Of a DNA stretch of 12,727 bases, positions 6,298-12,727 are shown piece by piece. This DNA comes from JAWPNA01 sp045402695. GTDB taxonomy: Bacteria; Acidobacteriota; Polarisedimenticolia; JACPZX01; DASXTC01. The notes beneath the pieces are model-generated. The model made no database searches and had not been told where the DNA came from. It was given only the letters and a program-made list of their open reading frames with translations. The position numbers and the translations under genes were made by a program. The stretch lies in contig JAWPNA010000209.1 of the NCBI GenBank assembly GCA_045402695.1, positions 1-12,727 on the forward strand, in the 5' to 3' direction. Position 1 is the first letter of the stretch. Every line of letters starts with the position of its first letter.

Positions 6298-8352
6298 ATG
6301 GACGTGACCCGGCAGGCCCGGCCCGCCTCCGAGGGGCCGGGACAGCAGGAGCGCGGACCGAAACGCCTCCTGCGGGCGCTGGTCGGGGCCCCCCGGGATC
6401 CTCTCGATCCGGGCATCTTCCACAAAGTCAGCCTGGTGGCCTTCTTCGCCTGGATCGGGCTGGGGGTGGACGGACTCTCGTCATCCGCCTACGGCCCCGA
6501 GGAGGCATTCGTCGCGCTGGGCGAATACCGGCACCTCGCACTGCTGCTGGCACTGGTGATGGCGGCCACCATCGCCATCATCTCGGCCTCGTACGCGCAG
6601 ATCATCGAGAACTTCCCCACGGGAGGAGGCGGCTACCTGGTCGCCACGAAGCTGCTGGGACCAATCGCGGGCGTGGTGTCCGGCTGCGCCTTGGTGATCG
6701 ATTACGTCCTGACGATCGCCGTGTCGATCGCGAGCGGCTCAGACGCGGTCTTCAGCCTCGCGGGGCCGGGTCACGACAAGACGAGGATCTGGTTCTGCTT
6801 CCTCGTGCTGCTGGTGCTGATGGTCATGAACATGCGCGGGGTGAAGGAGTCGGTGAAGGTCCTGATGCCGATCTTCCTGGTCTTCCTCATCACGCACCTC
6901 ATCGTCATTCTCTGCGGCATTCTCGGCAACCTCGGCAACTTCGCCTCGACGGCGGCCATGGCGGTTCAGGAGACACGACACGGACTCGGCGTGATCGGGT
7001 TCACGGGACTGTTGTTCGTCTTCATGAGGGCGTACGCCTTGGGCGGCGGCACATACACGGGTATCGAGGCGGTCAGCAACGGACTCGGGATCCTGAAGGA
7101 GCCGCGCGTGGCGACAGGCAAGCGAACGATGCTGTACATGGCTCTGTCGCTCGCCGTGGTTGCAGGCGGGATCCTGGTCTGCTACCTGCTGACCGGCGTG
7201 GAGAAGCAGGAGGGAAAGACGCTCAACGCCGTCATGCTCGAGGCGGTGGCCGGGCACTGGACGCTCGGCGGCTTGCCGGTGGGGCAGTGGTTCCTCTCGA
7301 TCGCGCTTCTGTCCACCATGGCCCTCCTGTTCACCGCCGCGCAGACGGGATTCCTCGGGGGGCCGGGCGTGCTGTCGAACATGGCGCTCGACGGATGGGT
7401 GCCGAAGCGGTTCGCCCATATCAGCGAGCGGCTGGTGGTGAAGAACGGCATTGTTCTGATGGGCGTGGGAGCGGCCCTGATGCTGCTCTACGCGAAGGCC
7501 TCGGTGCACCTTCTGGTCGTGATGTACAGCATCAACGTCTTTCTCACCTTCACGCTGTCGCAGCTCGGCATGTGCACCCACTGGATCCGCCAGCGGCGCG
7601 CGGGCCGGGAGTGGAGGCAGGGCCTCGCGATCAACGGAATCGGCCTGCTGCTCACCGGCTGCATCCTGGTGTTCACCGCCGCGCTCAAGTTCAAGGACGG
7701 GGCGTGGGTCACCCTCGCAATCACCGCCACGTTCGTCGTGATGTGCGTCAGGATCCGGGGGCACTACCGGCACATCCGGCGCCTACTGCAGCGCCTGGAT
7801 GAGGACCTGATGGACGTCCCCATGCCGGAGGAGGCGGAAGGCGCCGCGCGGAACGCGCCTCCCTTGGACAAGAGCGCGCCGACGGCCGTGATGCTCGTGA
7901 GCGGCTTCTCGGGGCTGGGCCTGCACTCGTTTCTCGCGCTGCACGCTCTGTTCCCCAACCACTTCAAGAACATCCTGTTCATCTCGGTGGGCGTGATCGA
8001 TTCAGGGAACTTCAAGGGCGTGCAGGAGATCCACAACCTGGAGGAGAGCACGCAAGAGAATTTGGGGAGGTACGTGCGCTACGCGCGGTCACTGGGGTTT
8101 CAAGCTGACTCCCGCTACGCGCTCGGGACACTGATGGTGCCCGAGATGAGGAAGTTGTGCGAGCAAATCCGGGAGGAGTTCCCGCGGGCCGTCTTCTTCG
8201 CGGGGCGTCTGATCTTCCGCGAGGAAAAGTTCTACCATCGCTGGCTGCACAACCAGTCCTCCGCGACCCTGCAGCGTAGGCTGCAGTTCGACGGCGTGCC
8301 TCTCGTGATCCTCCCGATCCGCGTGCTGGAGCCTGTCTCGCGGACTGCGTGA
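6298..8352 (+). CDS. APC-superfamily permease, KimA-like (probable potassium importer)
   Basis: This is a 684-residue integral membrane protein. A cytoplasmic N-terminus (1-42) is followed by about 12 hydrophobic segments from 44 to 486, then a soluble C-terminal domain (about 525-678, 'APTAVMLVSGFSGLGLHS...VPLVILPIRVL'). That domain resembles the nucleotide-binding/USP-like tail of KimA (YdaO). As I recall the B. subtilis KimA potassium site, its residues have counterparts at matching spacing: D58 and Y65 in 'GVDGLSSSAYGPEE', D135-Y136-T139-S143 in 'VIDYVLTIAVS', T254 and E257 in 'GTYTGIEAVS', and perhaps Y410. KimA takes up potassium with protons and is inhibited by c-di-AMP in some bacteria. 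The gene is about 80 residues longer than the B. subtilis protein. It has no Shine-Dalgarno and probably a leaderless transcript. It converges on kbl with a 16-base gap. The family is near certain, the potassium substrate likely; an amino-acid substrate is the alternative. Confidence 0.82.
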   Translation: MDVTRQARPASEGPGQQERGPKRLLRALVGAPRDPLDPGIFHKVSLVAFFAWIGLGVDGLSSSAYGPEEAFVALGEYRHLALLLALVMAATIAIISASYAQIIENFPTGGGGYLVATKLLGPIAGVVSGCALVIDYVLTIAVSIASGSDAVFSLAGPGHDKTRIWFCFLVLLVLMVMNMRGVKESVKVLMPIFLVFLITHLIVILCGILGNLGNFASTAAMAVQETRHGLGVIGFTGLLFVFMRAYALGGGTYTGIEAVSNGLGILKEPRVATGKRTMLYMALSLAVVAGGILVCYLLTGVEKQEGKTLNAVMLEAVAGHWTLGGLPVGQWFLSIALLSTMALLFTAAQTGFLGGPGVLSNMALDGWVPKRFAHISERLVVKNGIVLMGVGAALMLLYAKASVHLLVVMYSINVFLTFTLSQLGMCTHWIRQRRAGREWRQGLAINGIGLLLTGCILVFTAALKFKDGAWVTLAITATFVVMCVRIRGHYRHIRRLLQRLDEDLMDVPMPEEAEGAARNAPPLDKSAPTAVMLVSGFSGLGLHSFLALHALFPNHFKNILFISVGVIDSGNFKGVQEIHNLEESTQENLGRYVRYARSLGFQADSRYALGTLMVPEMRKLCEQIREEFPRAVFFAGRLIFREEKFYHRWLHNQSSATLQRRLQFDGVPLVILPIRVLEPVSRTA

Positions 8353-8368
8353 CCCGCGGCATATTGGA

Positions 8369-9568
8369 TCATGAAGGAGGTCTGAGGATCCCGAGCTCTT
8401 TGCCGGCCTTGGTCATGGCGGCGATGCCGAAATCGAGGTCGTCGCGGGAGTGCGCCGCGGAAATCTGGCACCGGATGCGGGCATGCCCCTGGGGGACGAC
8501 CGGGTAGCCGAAGCCCGTCACGAAGACCTTCTCTTGCAGGAGGCGTTCGCTCATCCGGATCGCGAGGGCCGTCTCGCCCACGATGATCGGCACGATCGGC
8601 GTGGGCCCGGCCAGCGGCTTGAAGCCGGCGTGGCTGATCCGCTCGCGGAAGTAGTTGGTGTTGTCCCTCAACTTCGCCACGCGCTCGGGATGGGTCTCGA
8701 GATACTCCACCGCCGCCAGCGCCGACCCGGCCACCGTCGGAGGCAGCGCGTTGGAGAAGAGCTGCGGCCGCGACCGCTGAGTCAGGTAGTCGCACAGCGC
8801 CGTCGGCCCCGCCGTGAACCCGCCGGCCGCTCCTCCGAGCGCCTTGCCCAGCGTGGACGTGATGACGTCCACTTTTCCCGTCAGACCGAAATGCTCGGCC
8901 GTGCCTCGGCCCGTGGGCCCCATCACCCCCGTGCCGTGCGAGTCGTCCACGGCCACCACCGCATCGTGCTTTTCCGCCAGCTCGACGATGTCGGGAAGCC
9001 TCGCCAGATCCCCTTCCATGGAAAAGACGCCGTCGGTGAAGATGAAACGGAGGCGCGCCCCCGACGAAGACTTCAAGTGCTCCTCGAGTTGCGCCATGTC
9101 GGAGTGTCTGTACACCTTGCGACCCGACTTGGTGGCGCGCACGCCGTCGATGACGCTCGCGTGGTTCAGCTCGTCGGAGATGATCACGTCCTCCTCGGAG
9201 AGAAACGTGGGCGTGAGGCCGGTGTTGGCGGTCCAGCATGAGACGTAGGTGAGCGCGGCCTCGGCGCCCAGGAACGATGCCAGCTTTGCCTCGAGTTTCT
9301 GATGAACGTCGAAGGTGCCGCAGATGAAGCGCACCGATGCGGTGCCGGCCCCGAGGCGGTCGAGAGTCTCCTTGCCCGCCTTGACCACATCGGGCTCGGC
9401 GCACAGCCCCAGGTAGTTGTTCGACGACAGCACCAGGACGCGGCCCCGCCCGGCCATCTCCACCCACGGACCTTGCGGGCTAAGCAAGGTGTTGAGCCGC
9501 TTGTAGACCCCCTGTTTCCTGAACTCGTCGAGCTCCTTGTTCAGCCTGCCGGCGAATGCCTTGTTCAT
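8369..9568 (-). CDS. kbl: Glycine C-acetyltransferase (2-amino-3-ketobutyrate CoA ligase)
   Basis: This is a 399-residue PLP-dependent enzyme of the alpha-oxoamine synthase family, almost the same length as E. coli Kbl (398). It cleaves 2-amino-3-oxobutanoate with CoA to glycine and acetyl-CoA in the cytoplasm. Visible signatures are 'VLSSNNYLGL' (46-55), 'GTASVRFICGT' (75-85), 'DELNHASVIDG' (132-142), the cofactor-binding 'DDSHGTGVMG' (208-217) and the PLP lysine K242 in 'STLGKALGGAAGG'. The ATG at 9568 is chosen because an AGAGGT stands six bases upstream and the resulting N-terminus (MNKAFAGRLNKELDEF) matches the family; a longer in-frame start at 9601 would run into tdh. It follows tdh after four bases, so the two form one operon in the order tdh-kbl. 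Confidence 0.95.
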   Translation of the reverse strand: MNKAFAGRLNKELDEFRKQGVYKRLNTLLSPQGPWVEMAGRGRVLVLSSNNYLGLCAEPDVVKAGKETLDRLGAGTASVRFICGTFDVHQKLEAKLASFLGAEAALTYVSCWTANTGLTPTFLSEEDVIISDELNHASVIDGVRATKSGRKVYRHSDMAQLEEHLKSSSGARLRFIFTDGVFSMEGDLARLPDIVELAEKHDAVVAVDDSHGTGVMGPTGRGTAEHFGLTGKVDVITSTLGKALGGAAGGFTAGPTALCDYLTQRSRPQLFSNALPPTVAGSALAAVEYLETHPERVAKLRDNTNYFRERISHAGFKPLAGPTPIVPIIVGETALAIRMSERLLQEKVFVTGFGYPVVPQGHARIRCQISAAHSRDDLDFGIAAMTKAGKELGILRPPS

Positions 9569-9572
9569 GCAG

Positions 9573-9580
9573 TCACCTCT
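9573..9580 (-). promoter_or_regulatory. kbl ribosome-binding site overlapping the tdh stop codon
   Basis: The minus strand reads AGAGGTGA: the Shine-Dalgarno AGAGGT runs into the tdh stop TGA, and the kbl ATG follows six bases after AGAGGT. Ribosomes ending tdh translation sit on the kbl start signal, so translational coupling is likely. Confidence 0.7.
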
Positions 9581-10622
9581 TGTCGATCCCGTCGCCGTCA
9601 AGCGAGAGAATCACCTTGCCGGCCCCCGAGTGGATTGCCTGCAAGGCGCTCTCGAACTCGCCGATGCCGAACCGGTGCGTGATGACGGGACTTGGATCGA
9701 ACAGCCCGGAGCGCAGGTACGAACGCATCGAGTACCAGGTGCTGAACATCCTGCGACCGATGATACCGCGGACCGTGATCCCTTTGAAGATGACGTCCCG
9801 TGACAGGTTGACCGGCACTTCGTCCTCGGGAAGCCCCAGCAGGCACACCTCGCCGCCGTCGCGCACCAGCTTAAGCCCGGAGCGGATTGCGGCCGGATGG
9901 CCCGACATCTCCAGCACTACGTCCACGCCCAGGCCGTCGGTCTGCTCGCGCACGACCGACTCGATGTCGTCCGCGGCCGGGTTGATCGCTCGATCCGCTC
10001 CCATCATGCGGGCCAGCTCGAGGCGGCCCGGCTGCACTTCGGAGGCGAAGATGCGGCTGGCGCCCGAGGCCTTCGCGATGCCGATGCAGAACAGTCCGAT
10101 GGGGCCGCAGCCGGTCACCAGCACGCTGCGGCCGCGCACGTCGGCCGACATCACCGTGTGGAAAGCGTTGCCGAGCGGGTCATGGATGGCCGCCACGTCC
10201 AGCGGAATCTCGGGGTCGATGGCCCAGACGTTGGTGGCGGGCATCACGATATAGTCGGCGAACGCGCCGTCAATGTCCACGCCGATGATGCGCACGCTGC
10301 GGCAGATGTGCGCGTGTCCGGTGCGGCACTGCACGCAGGTGCCGCAGGCCAGATGCCCCTCCGCGGTCACGGTCTCACCATTGCGGAATCCCCTGACCCC
10401 AGAGCCGATCTCCTCGATGACACCCGCGAACTCGTGTCCGATGGTGACCGGGGGCTTGACGCGTCCGGCCGCCCAGGCGTTCCAGGCGTAGATGTGAGCG
10501 TCGGTGCCGCACAGTCCCACACGCTTGACCCTGATCAGGACATCGGTGGAGCCGGGGCGGGGCTCGGGGACCTCCTTCAGGACGAGGCCTCTGCCGGGAC
10601 GTTCCTTGACCAGGGCTCTCAT
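9573..10622 (-). CDS. tdh: L-threonine 3-dehydrogenase (zinc, NAD-dependent)
   Basis: This is a 349-residue medium-chain dehydrogenase that oxidises L-threonine to 2-amino-3-oxobutanoate with NAD+, the substrate of the Kbl encoded next. Catalytic zinc ligands C38 and H63-E64 and the structural zinc cysteines C93, C96, C99 and C107 all sit at the E. coli Tdh positions. H90 ('EGHLACGTC') is also kept, a residue linked to threonine specificity in E. coli Tdh. The Rossmann motif is 'VTGCGPIG' (169-176). 'GRRMFSTWY' and 'GIGEFESALQAIHSGAGKVIL' are typical of true Tdh near the C-terminus. The last about 8 residues are a short extension. AGAGGT stands three bases before the ATG, a rather short spacing. 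A good promoter lies at 10671-10700. Confidence 0.95.
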   Translation of the reverse strand: MRALVKERPGRGLVLKEVPEPRPGSTDVLIRVKRVGLCGTDAHIYAWNAWAAGRVKPPVTIGHEFAGVIEEIGSGVRGFRNGETVTAEGHLACGTCVQCRTGHAHICRSVRIIGVDIDGAFADYIVMPATNVWAIDPEIPLDVAAIHDPLGNAFHTVMSADVRGRSVLVTGCGPIGLFCIGIAKASGASRIFASEVQPGRLELARMMGADRAINPAADDIESVVREQTDGLGVDVVLEMSGHPAAIRSGLKLVRDGGEVCLLGLPEDEVPVNLSRDVIFKGITVRGIIGRRMFSTWYSMRSYLRSGLFDPSPVITHRFGIGEFESALQAIHSGAGKVILSLDGDGIDKR

Positions 10623-10670
10623 GGGACCTCTGCCGGATGATTGAAGGAGTGTGCCTTGCGGGCGGAATGC

Positions 10671-10700
10671 AGTCTATCCCGCTGAGTCAGAGAGGGTCAA
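10671..10700 (-). promoter_or_regulatory. Sigma70-type promoter of the tdh-kbl operon
   Basis: On the minus strand TTGACC (10700-10695) is followed by an 18-base spacer and TAGACT (10676-10671). The transcript would start near 10664 and carry a leader of about 42 bases before the tdh ATG. The -35 matches consensus at five of six bases and the -10 at four of six. Confidence 0.6.
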
Positions 10701-10733
10701 GGAATGCCTGGACCGCCGCGCGGGCGGGAGCTG

Positions 10734-10763
10734 TTGGTCGATGCCAGACCACTGTGCTACCTT
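10734..10763 (+). promoter_or_regulatory. Putative promoter of the QueD/PTPS-like gene, leaderless type
   Basis: TTGGTC (10734-10739), an 18-base spacer and TACCTT (10758-10763), with TGC directly before the -10. The -10 ends eight bases before the ATG at 10772, so the transcript would begin at or within a few bases of the start codon. No Shine-Dalgarno is present. The -35 is weak. Confidence 0.42.
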
Positions 10764-10771
10764 GCCGGGCC

Positions 10772-11185
10772 ATGTACACCGTGACCGAGACCCTCCATTT
10801 CTGCTACGGGCACCGCCTGCTGGAGTACCAGGGCAAGTGCATCCACCCGCACGGCCACAACGGAAAGGTGGAAATCGAGTTGGCAGCCGAACGACTCGAC
10901 CGCCTCGGCATGGTCGTGGACTTCTCCGACATCGCCGACACAATGCAGAGCTGGATCGATGCTAACCTCGATCATCGGATGCTCCTGCGCAAGGACGATC
11001 CGCTCTGCGAGGTGCTTTCACGGCTCGGCGAGCCGTTCTACGCGATGGACGTGAACCCCACGGCCGAAGCGGTTGCGAGGGCGATCTACGATCAAGCGGT
11101 CGGCAGGAACTTCCCTGTACGCGAAGTGAGGCTCTGGGAGACCGAGTCTTCGGTGGCGTCATATTCGGGCGCGGCCGCCAGGTAG
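10772..11185 (+). CDS. 6-pyruvoyl-tetrahydropterin synthase / 6-carboxytetrahydropterin synthase (QueD) family protein
   Basis: This is a 137-residue cytoplasmic enzyme of the T-fold PTPS/QueD family, which acts on dihydroneopterin triphosphate. The zinc ligands are H14 ('FCYGHRL'), H27 and H29 in C23-x3-H27-G-H29, with C23 as the likely catalytic cysteine. 'MVVDFSDI' (47-54), the catalytic 'LDHR' (66-69), 'NPTAEAVA' (95-102) and 'WETE' (122-125) complete the family pattern. QueD makes 6-carboxy-tetrahydropterin for queuosine, whereas PTPS makes a tetrahydrobiopterin precursor; no queC, queE, queF or folE neighbour is visible to decide. The segment after LDHR is 'MLLRKDDPL', not the usual 'LN' of QueD. 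The start is set by homology and a -10 box eight bases upstream; longer in-frame starts (10637, 10667) would give an unrelated N-terminus. It is divergent from tdh and convergent with the M23 gene, 14 bases apart. Confidence 0.88.
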   Translation: MYTVTETLHFCYGHRLLEYQGKCIHPHGHNGKVEIELAAERLDRLGMVVDFSDIADTMQSWIDANLDHRMLLRKDDPLCEVLSRLGEPFYAMDVNPTAEAVARAIYDQAVGRNFPVREVRLWETESSVASYSGAAAR

Positions 11186-11199
11186 TTTGCGCCACCGTG

Positions 11200-11919
11200 C
11201 TAAGGCTGGGCTGCCACGGTGGTGGTCGCGCCCTTCCTTCCAAGCGCCGACATCGGGTCGATGGGCAATCCCTTCACGTGCACTTCGAAGTGAACGTGAT
11301 CGCATGATGCGTTGCCCGAGTGGCCCGCCAGCGCGACGGGCTCTCCCGCCTCCACGCGCTGCCCCGCCACCACCAGATTCTTCATGTTGTGGCCGTAGTA
11401 CGAGGTCACTCCGTCTTCGTGCTGGAGCATGACGAGACGGCCATACGACCCGTAGCTCTCCGCAGCCATCGTCACGACTCCGCCTGCCACCGCCCGCAGC
11501 GGAGTGCCTTCGCGCACCTTGATGTCGATCCCCCGATGCTGGTGGCCGCGCCGCGGGCTCGCGAAGGGCGAGACCACGAGCCCCTCGGCCGGCCAGGGGA
11601 GCCCCCTGTCCAGCGACGCCGGGAGCGGGGGGGCGGGGCTCCGCTTCAGGACCGATGGCGTCTTGATGGGATGGGTGACATCGGGGATCACGAGGCGCGC
11701 GCCCGCCATGATCCGCGATGGGTTCTTGATCCCGTTGGCCTGCACGATCCGCTGCAGCGGGACGCCGTAGGCGCGGGCGATGGAGTAGAGCGTCTGGCCC
11801 CGGCGCACGGTGTGATGCAGATCCGCCGTCTTCTCCTGCGCGGCCGGCCGCGCGCCGCCCGCGAGGGCCGCGGCCAGGAGGATGAGGGCCCGTCGTGCCG
11901 CCGGTCGGTTTGACCTCAT
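11200..11919 (-). CDS. Secreted LysM-domain M23 family metallopeptidase (murein hydrolase)
   Basis: This is a 239-residue exported protein. Residues 1-27 form a signal peptide (MRSNRPAARR, then hydrophobic LILLAAALAGG, cleavage probably RPAA/QE). Residues about 35-79 are a LysM peptidoglycan-binding domain ('HTVRRGQTLYSIARAYGV...LVIPD'). A Pro-rich linker (about 84-108) follows. Residues about 112-225 are the M23 (lysostaphin/DD-endopeptidase) domain. Its zinc and catalytic residues are intact: H128-x3-D132 ('HRGID'), H177 ('YYGHN') and H208-x-H210 ('DHVHFEVH'). The protein is likely an active periplasmic endopeptidase cutting peptide cross-links in the cell wall, of the NlpD/MepM type in domain order. 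The residues before HVH are S-C-D, not the common T-G-P. The start is fixed by the signal peptide; a TATATT box nine bases upstream and no Shine-Dalgarno suggest a leaderless mRNA. It lies 41 bases downstream of the MFS gene on the same strand. Confidence 0.9.
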   Translation of the reverse strand: MRSNRPAARRALILLAAALAGGARPAAQEKTADLHHTVRRGQTLYSIARAYGVPLQRIVQANGIKNPSRIMAGARLVIPDVTHPIKTPSVLKRSPAPPLPASLDRGLPWPAEGLVVSPFASPRRGHQHRGIDIKVREGTPLRAVAGGVVTMAAESYGSYGRLVMLQHEDGVTSYYGHNMKNLVVAGQRVEAGEPVALAGHSGNASCDHVHFEVHVKGLPIDPMSALGRKGATTTVAAQP

Positions 11920-11928
11920 GGCCGGGTC

Positions 11929-11934
11929 AATATA
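11929..11934 (-). promoter_or_regulatory. -10-like box TATATT before the M23 peptidase gene
   Basis: On the minus strand TATATT ends nine bases before the ATG at 11919. No convincing -35 is seen and no Shine-Dalgarno exists. It lies in the 41-base gap after the MFS stop codon, so the M23 gene may have its own promoter in addition to read-through. Confidence 0.4.
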
Positions 11935-11960
11935 GAAGAAATCACGGCCGGTGCGCCAGG

Positions 11961-12727
11961 CTATTCGTGCGACTGGATCACGCGACCCCGCGTCTCGGGC
12001 AGGGTCCATATCCAGCATGCCGCGGCAAAAGAGAATGCTGCCGCCAGCGCGATCCCTCCCGACAGTCGGTACGTCTCCGACATCGACTGCACCACGATCG
12101 GGGCGGCGAACTGGACGCCGCGCGCCGCGTTGTACACCGTGCCCATTGCCGTGCCGCGCAGGCTCGTGGGGAACAGCTCCGAGAAATAGGGGCCGAAGTT
12201 GGACCAGGTCCCAGTACCGATCCCCACGATGGCCATCGAGGCAAGCAAAGCGCCGGTGCTGGCCGACACGATGTCCCACCCCAGCGTGATGGCGATGAGG
12301 CCCGCGCCCATCAGCAACGCGAAAAGAGAGAAGGTCCGCTTGCGTCCCCACCGGTCCGAGAGCAGCCCGAACGACCCATACCCGATCAGCTCCCCGGTGA
12401 CGATCACGAGGATCCAGAGCCCCGATTTCGCCACACTCATTCCGCGCTCCTCGCGCAGGTAGGTCGGCAGCCACGAGAATGTGAGCCAGTATGCCGACAT
12501 GTTGCACAGCGTCAGGACGAAGGCTCGCGTGGTGAGGGATGCCATGCCGGGCGCGAAGAGAGCTCGCAGCGTGGTGAGAGGGTGGTAGGGACGCATGGCC
12601 CCATCGTGCCGGCGCGCCGCGGCCGACTCGGCCCAGACATCCGACTCGGGGACCCATCGCCTGATGACGGTCACCAGGATCGCCGGCAACGCCGACAGGA
12701 TGAACGTGGCGCGCCACCCGATGACGG
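11961..12727 (-). CDS. MFS transporter, C-terminal half (5' end outside window)
   Basis: The frame stays open to the right edge; the TTG at 12689 is internal. About 254 residues are present, beginning within '...VIGWRATFILSALPAILVTVIRRWVPES', the end of transmembrane segment 6. Next come the cytoplasmic central loop (rich in charged residues) and six hydrophobic segments (TM7-12). The MFS motif 'GLLSDRWGRKRTF' lies between TM8 and TM9, and 'ELFPTSLRGTAMG' between TM10 and TM11. The layout resembles the aromatic acid/sugar-acid:H+ symporter type subfamilies. MFS carriers move small solutes across the inner membrane using ion gradients; the solute here cannot be told. The C-terminus 'LPETRGRVIQSHE' is complete. 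Confidence 0.88.
   Translation of the reverse strand, partial: VIGWRATFILSALPAILVTVIRRWVPESDVWAESAAARRHDGAMRPYHPLTTLRALFAPGMASLTTRAFVLTLCNMSAYWLTFSWLPTYLREERGMSVAKSGLWILVIVTGELIGYGSFGLLSDRWGRKRTFSLFALLMGAGLIAITLGWDIVSASTGALLASMAIVGIGTGTWSNFGPYFSELFPTSLRGTAMGTVYNAARGVQFAAPIVVQSMSETYRLSGGIALAAAFSFAAACWIWTLPETRGRVIQSHE

Noticed and set aside
6186..7802. 538-codon plus-strand frame overlapping the permease
   Set aside because: Arg/Gly/Pro-rich out-of-frame translation of the permease gene, with no membrane segments or motifs.
5587..8352. HEPN plus neighbouring gene as a toxin-antitoxin or defence system
   Set aside because: The neighbours are a transporter and an outer-membrane receptor; no nucleotidyltransferase, antitoxin or nuclease gene is adjacent.
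8339..8358. CGCGG...CCGCG inverted repeat at the end of the permease gene as a terminator
   Set aside because: Only a five-base stem with a ten-base loop and no T-tract on either strand.
8232..9467. 411-codon minus-strand frame within kbl
   Set aside because: Out-of-frame shadow of kbl on the same strand; Kbl signatures are complete in the other frame.

Overview
The window is about 12.7 kb of GC-rich bacterial chromosome carrying nine protein genes, two of them cut by the window edges. No rRNA, tRNA, CRISPR array, transposase or prophage gene is visible. The pairing of a large Oar-type TonB-dependent receptor (N-terminal carboxypeptidase-regulatory-like domain) with a membrane-anchored sulfatase-fold/TPR protein is typical of Acidobacteriota and their uncultured relatives. 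I infer an acidobacterium-like Gram-negative organism; the phylum is an inference from gene content and not proven.

Left part (1-5565). The C-terminal end of an XdhC-type molybdoenzyme maturation factor (+) converges on a 783-residue sulfatase/phosphodiesterase-fold protein with nine C-terminal TPRs (-). Across a 119-bp gap, that gene is divergent from the 919-residue TonB-dependent receptor (+). The two look like a cell-envelope pair: an outer-membrane receptor plus a periplasm-facing hydrolase or transferase.

Middle part (5566-8352). A small stand-alone HEPN-domain protein (-) is divergent from a KimA-like APC-superfamily permease (+), probably a potassium importer. The 267-bp region between them is AT-richer than its surroundings. 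It holds a good sigma70 promoter facing the HEPN gene, an imperfect dyad that could be an operator, and an extended -10 only nine bases before the permease ATG.

Right part (8353-12727). A tdh-kbl operon (-) encodes the two-step threonine to glycine + acetyl-CoA route; the kbl ribosome-binding site overlaps the tdh stop codon. Divergent from it is a 6-pyruvoyl-tetrahydropterin synthase/QueD-family enzyme (+). This converges on a secreted LysM-M23 peptidase (-), which lies downstream of a truncated MFS transporter (-).

The window is mostly ordinary housekeeping and envelope genes, and I do not see a clear new multi-gene system. The points most worth a second look are: (i) the 'sulfatase' has Thr in a T-x-P-S-H motif like nucleotide pyrophosphatase/phosphodiesterases, where a sulfatase has Cys/Ser; (ii) three genes (permease, QueD-like, M23) have a -10-like box 8-9 bases before ATG and no Shine-Dalgarno, suggesting leaderless transcripts; (iii) a run of nine G in the receptor gene could allow phase variation; (iv) the HEPN protein has lost the His usual at its P-[KR]-W-H-D-V position.
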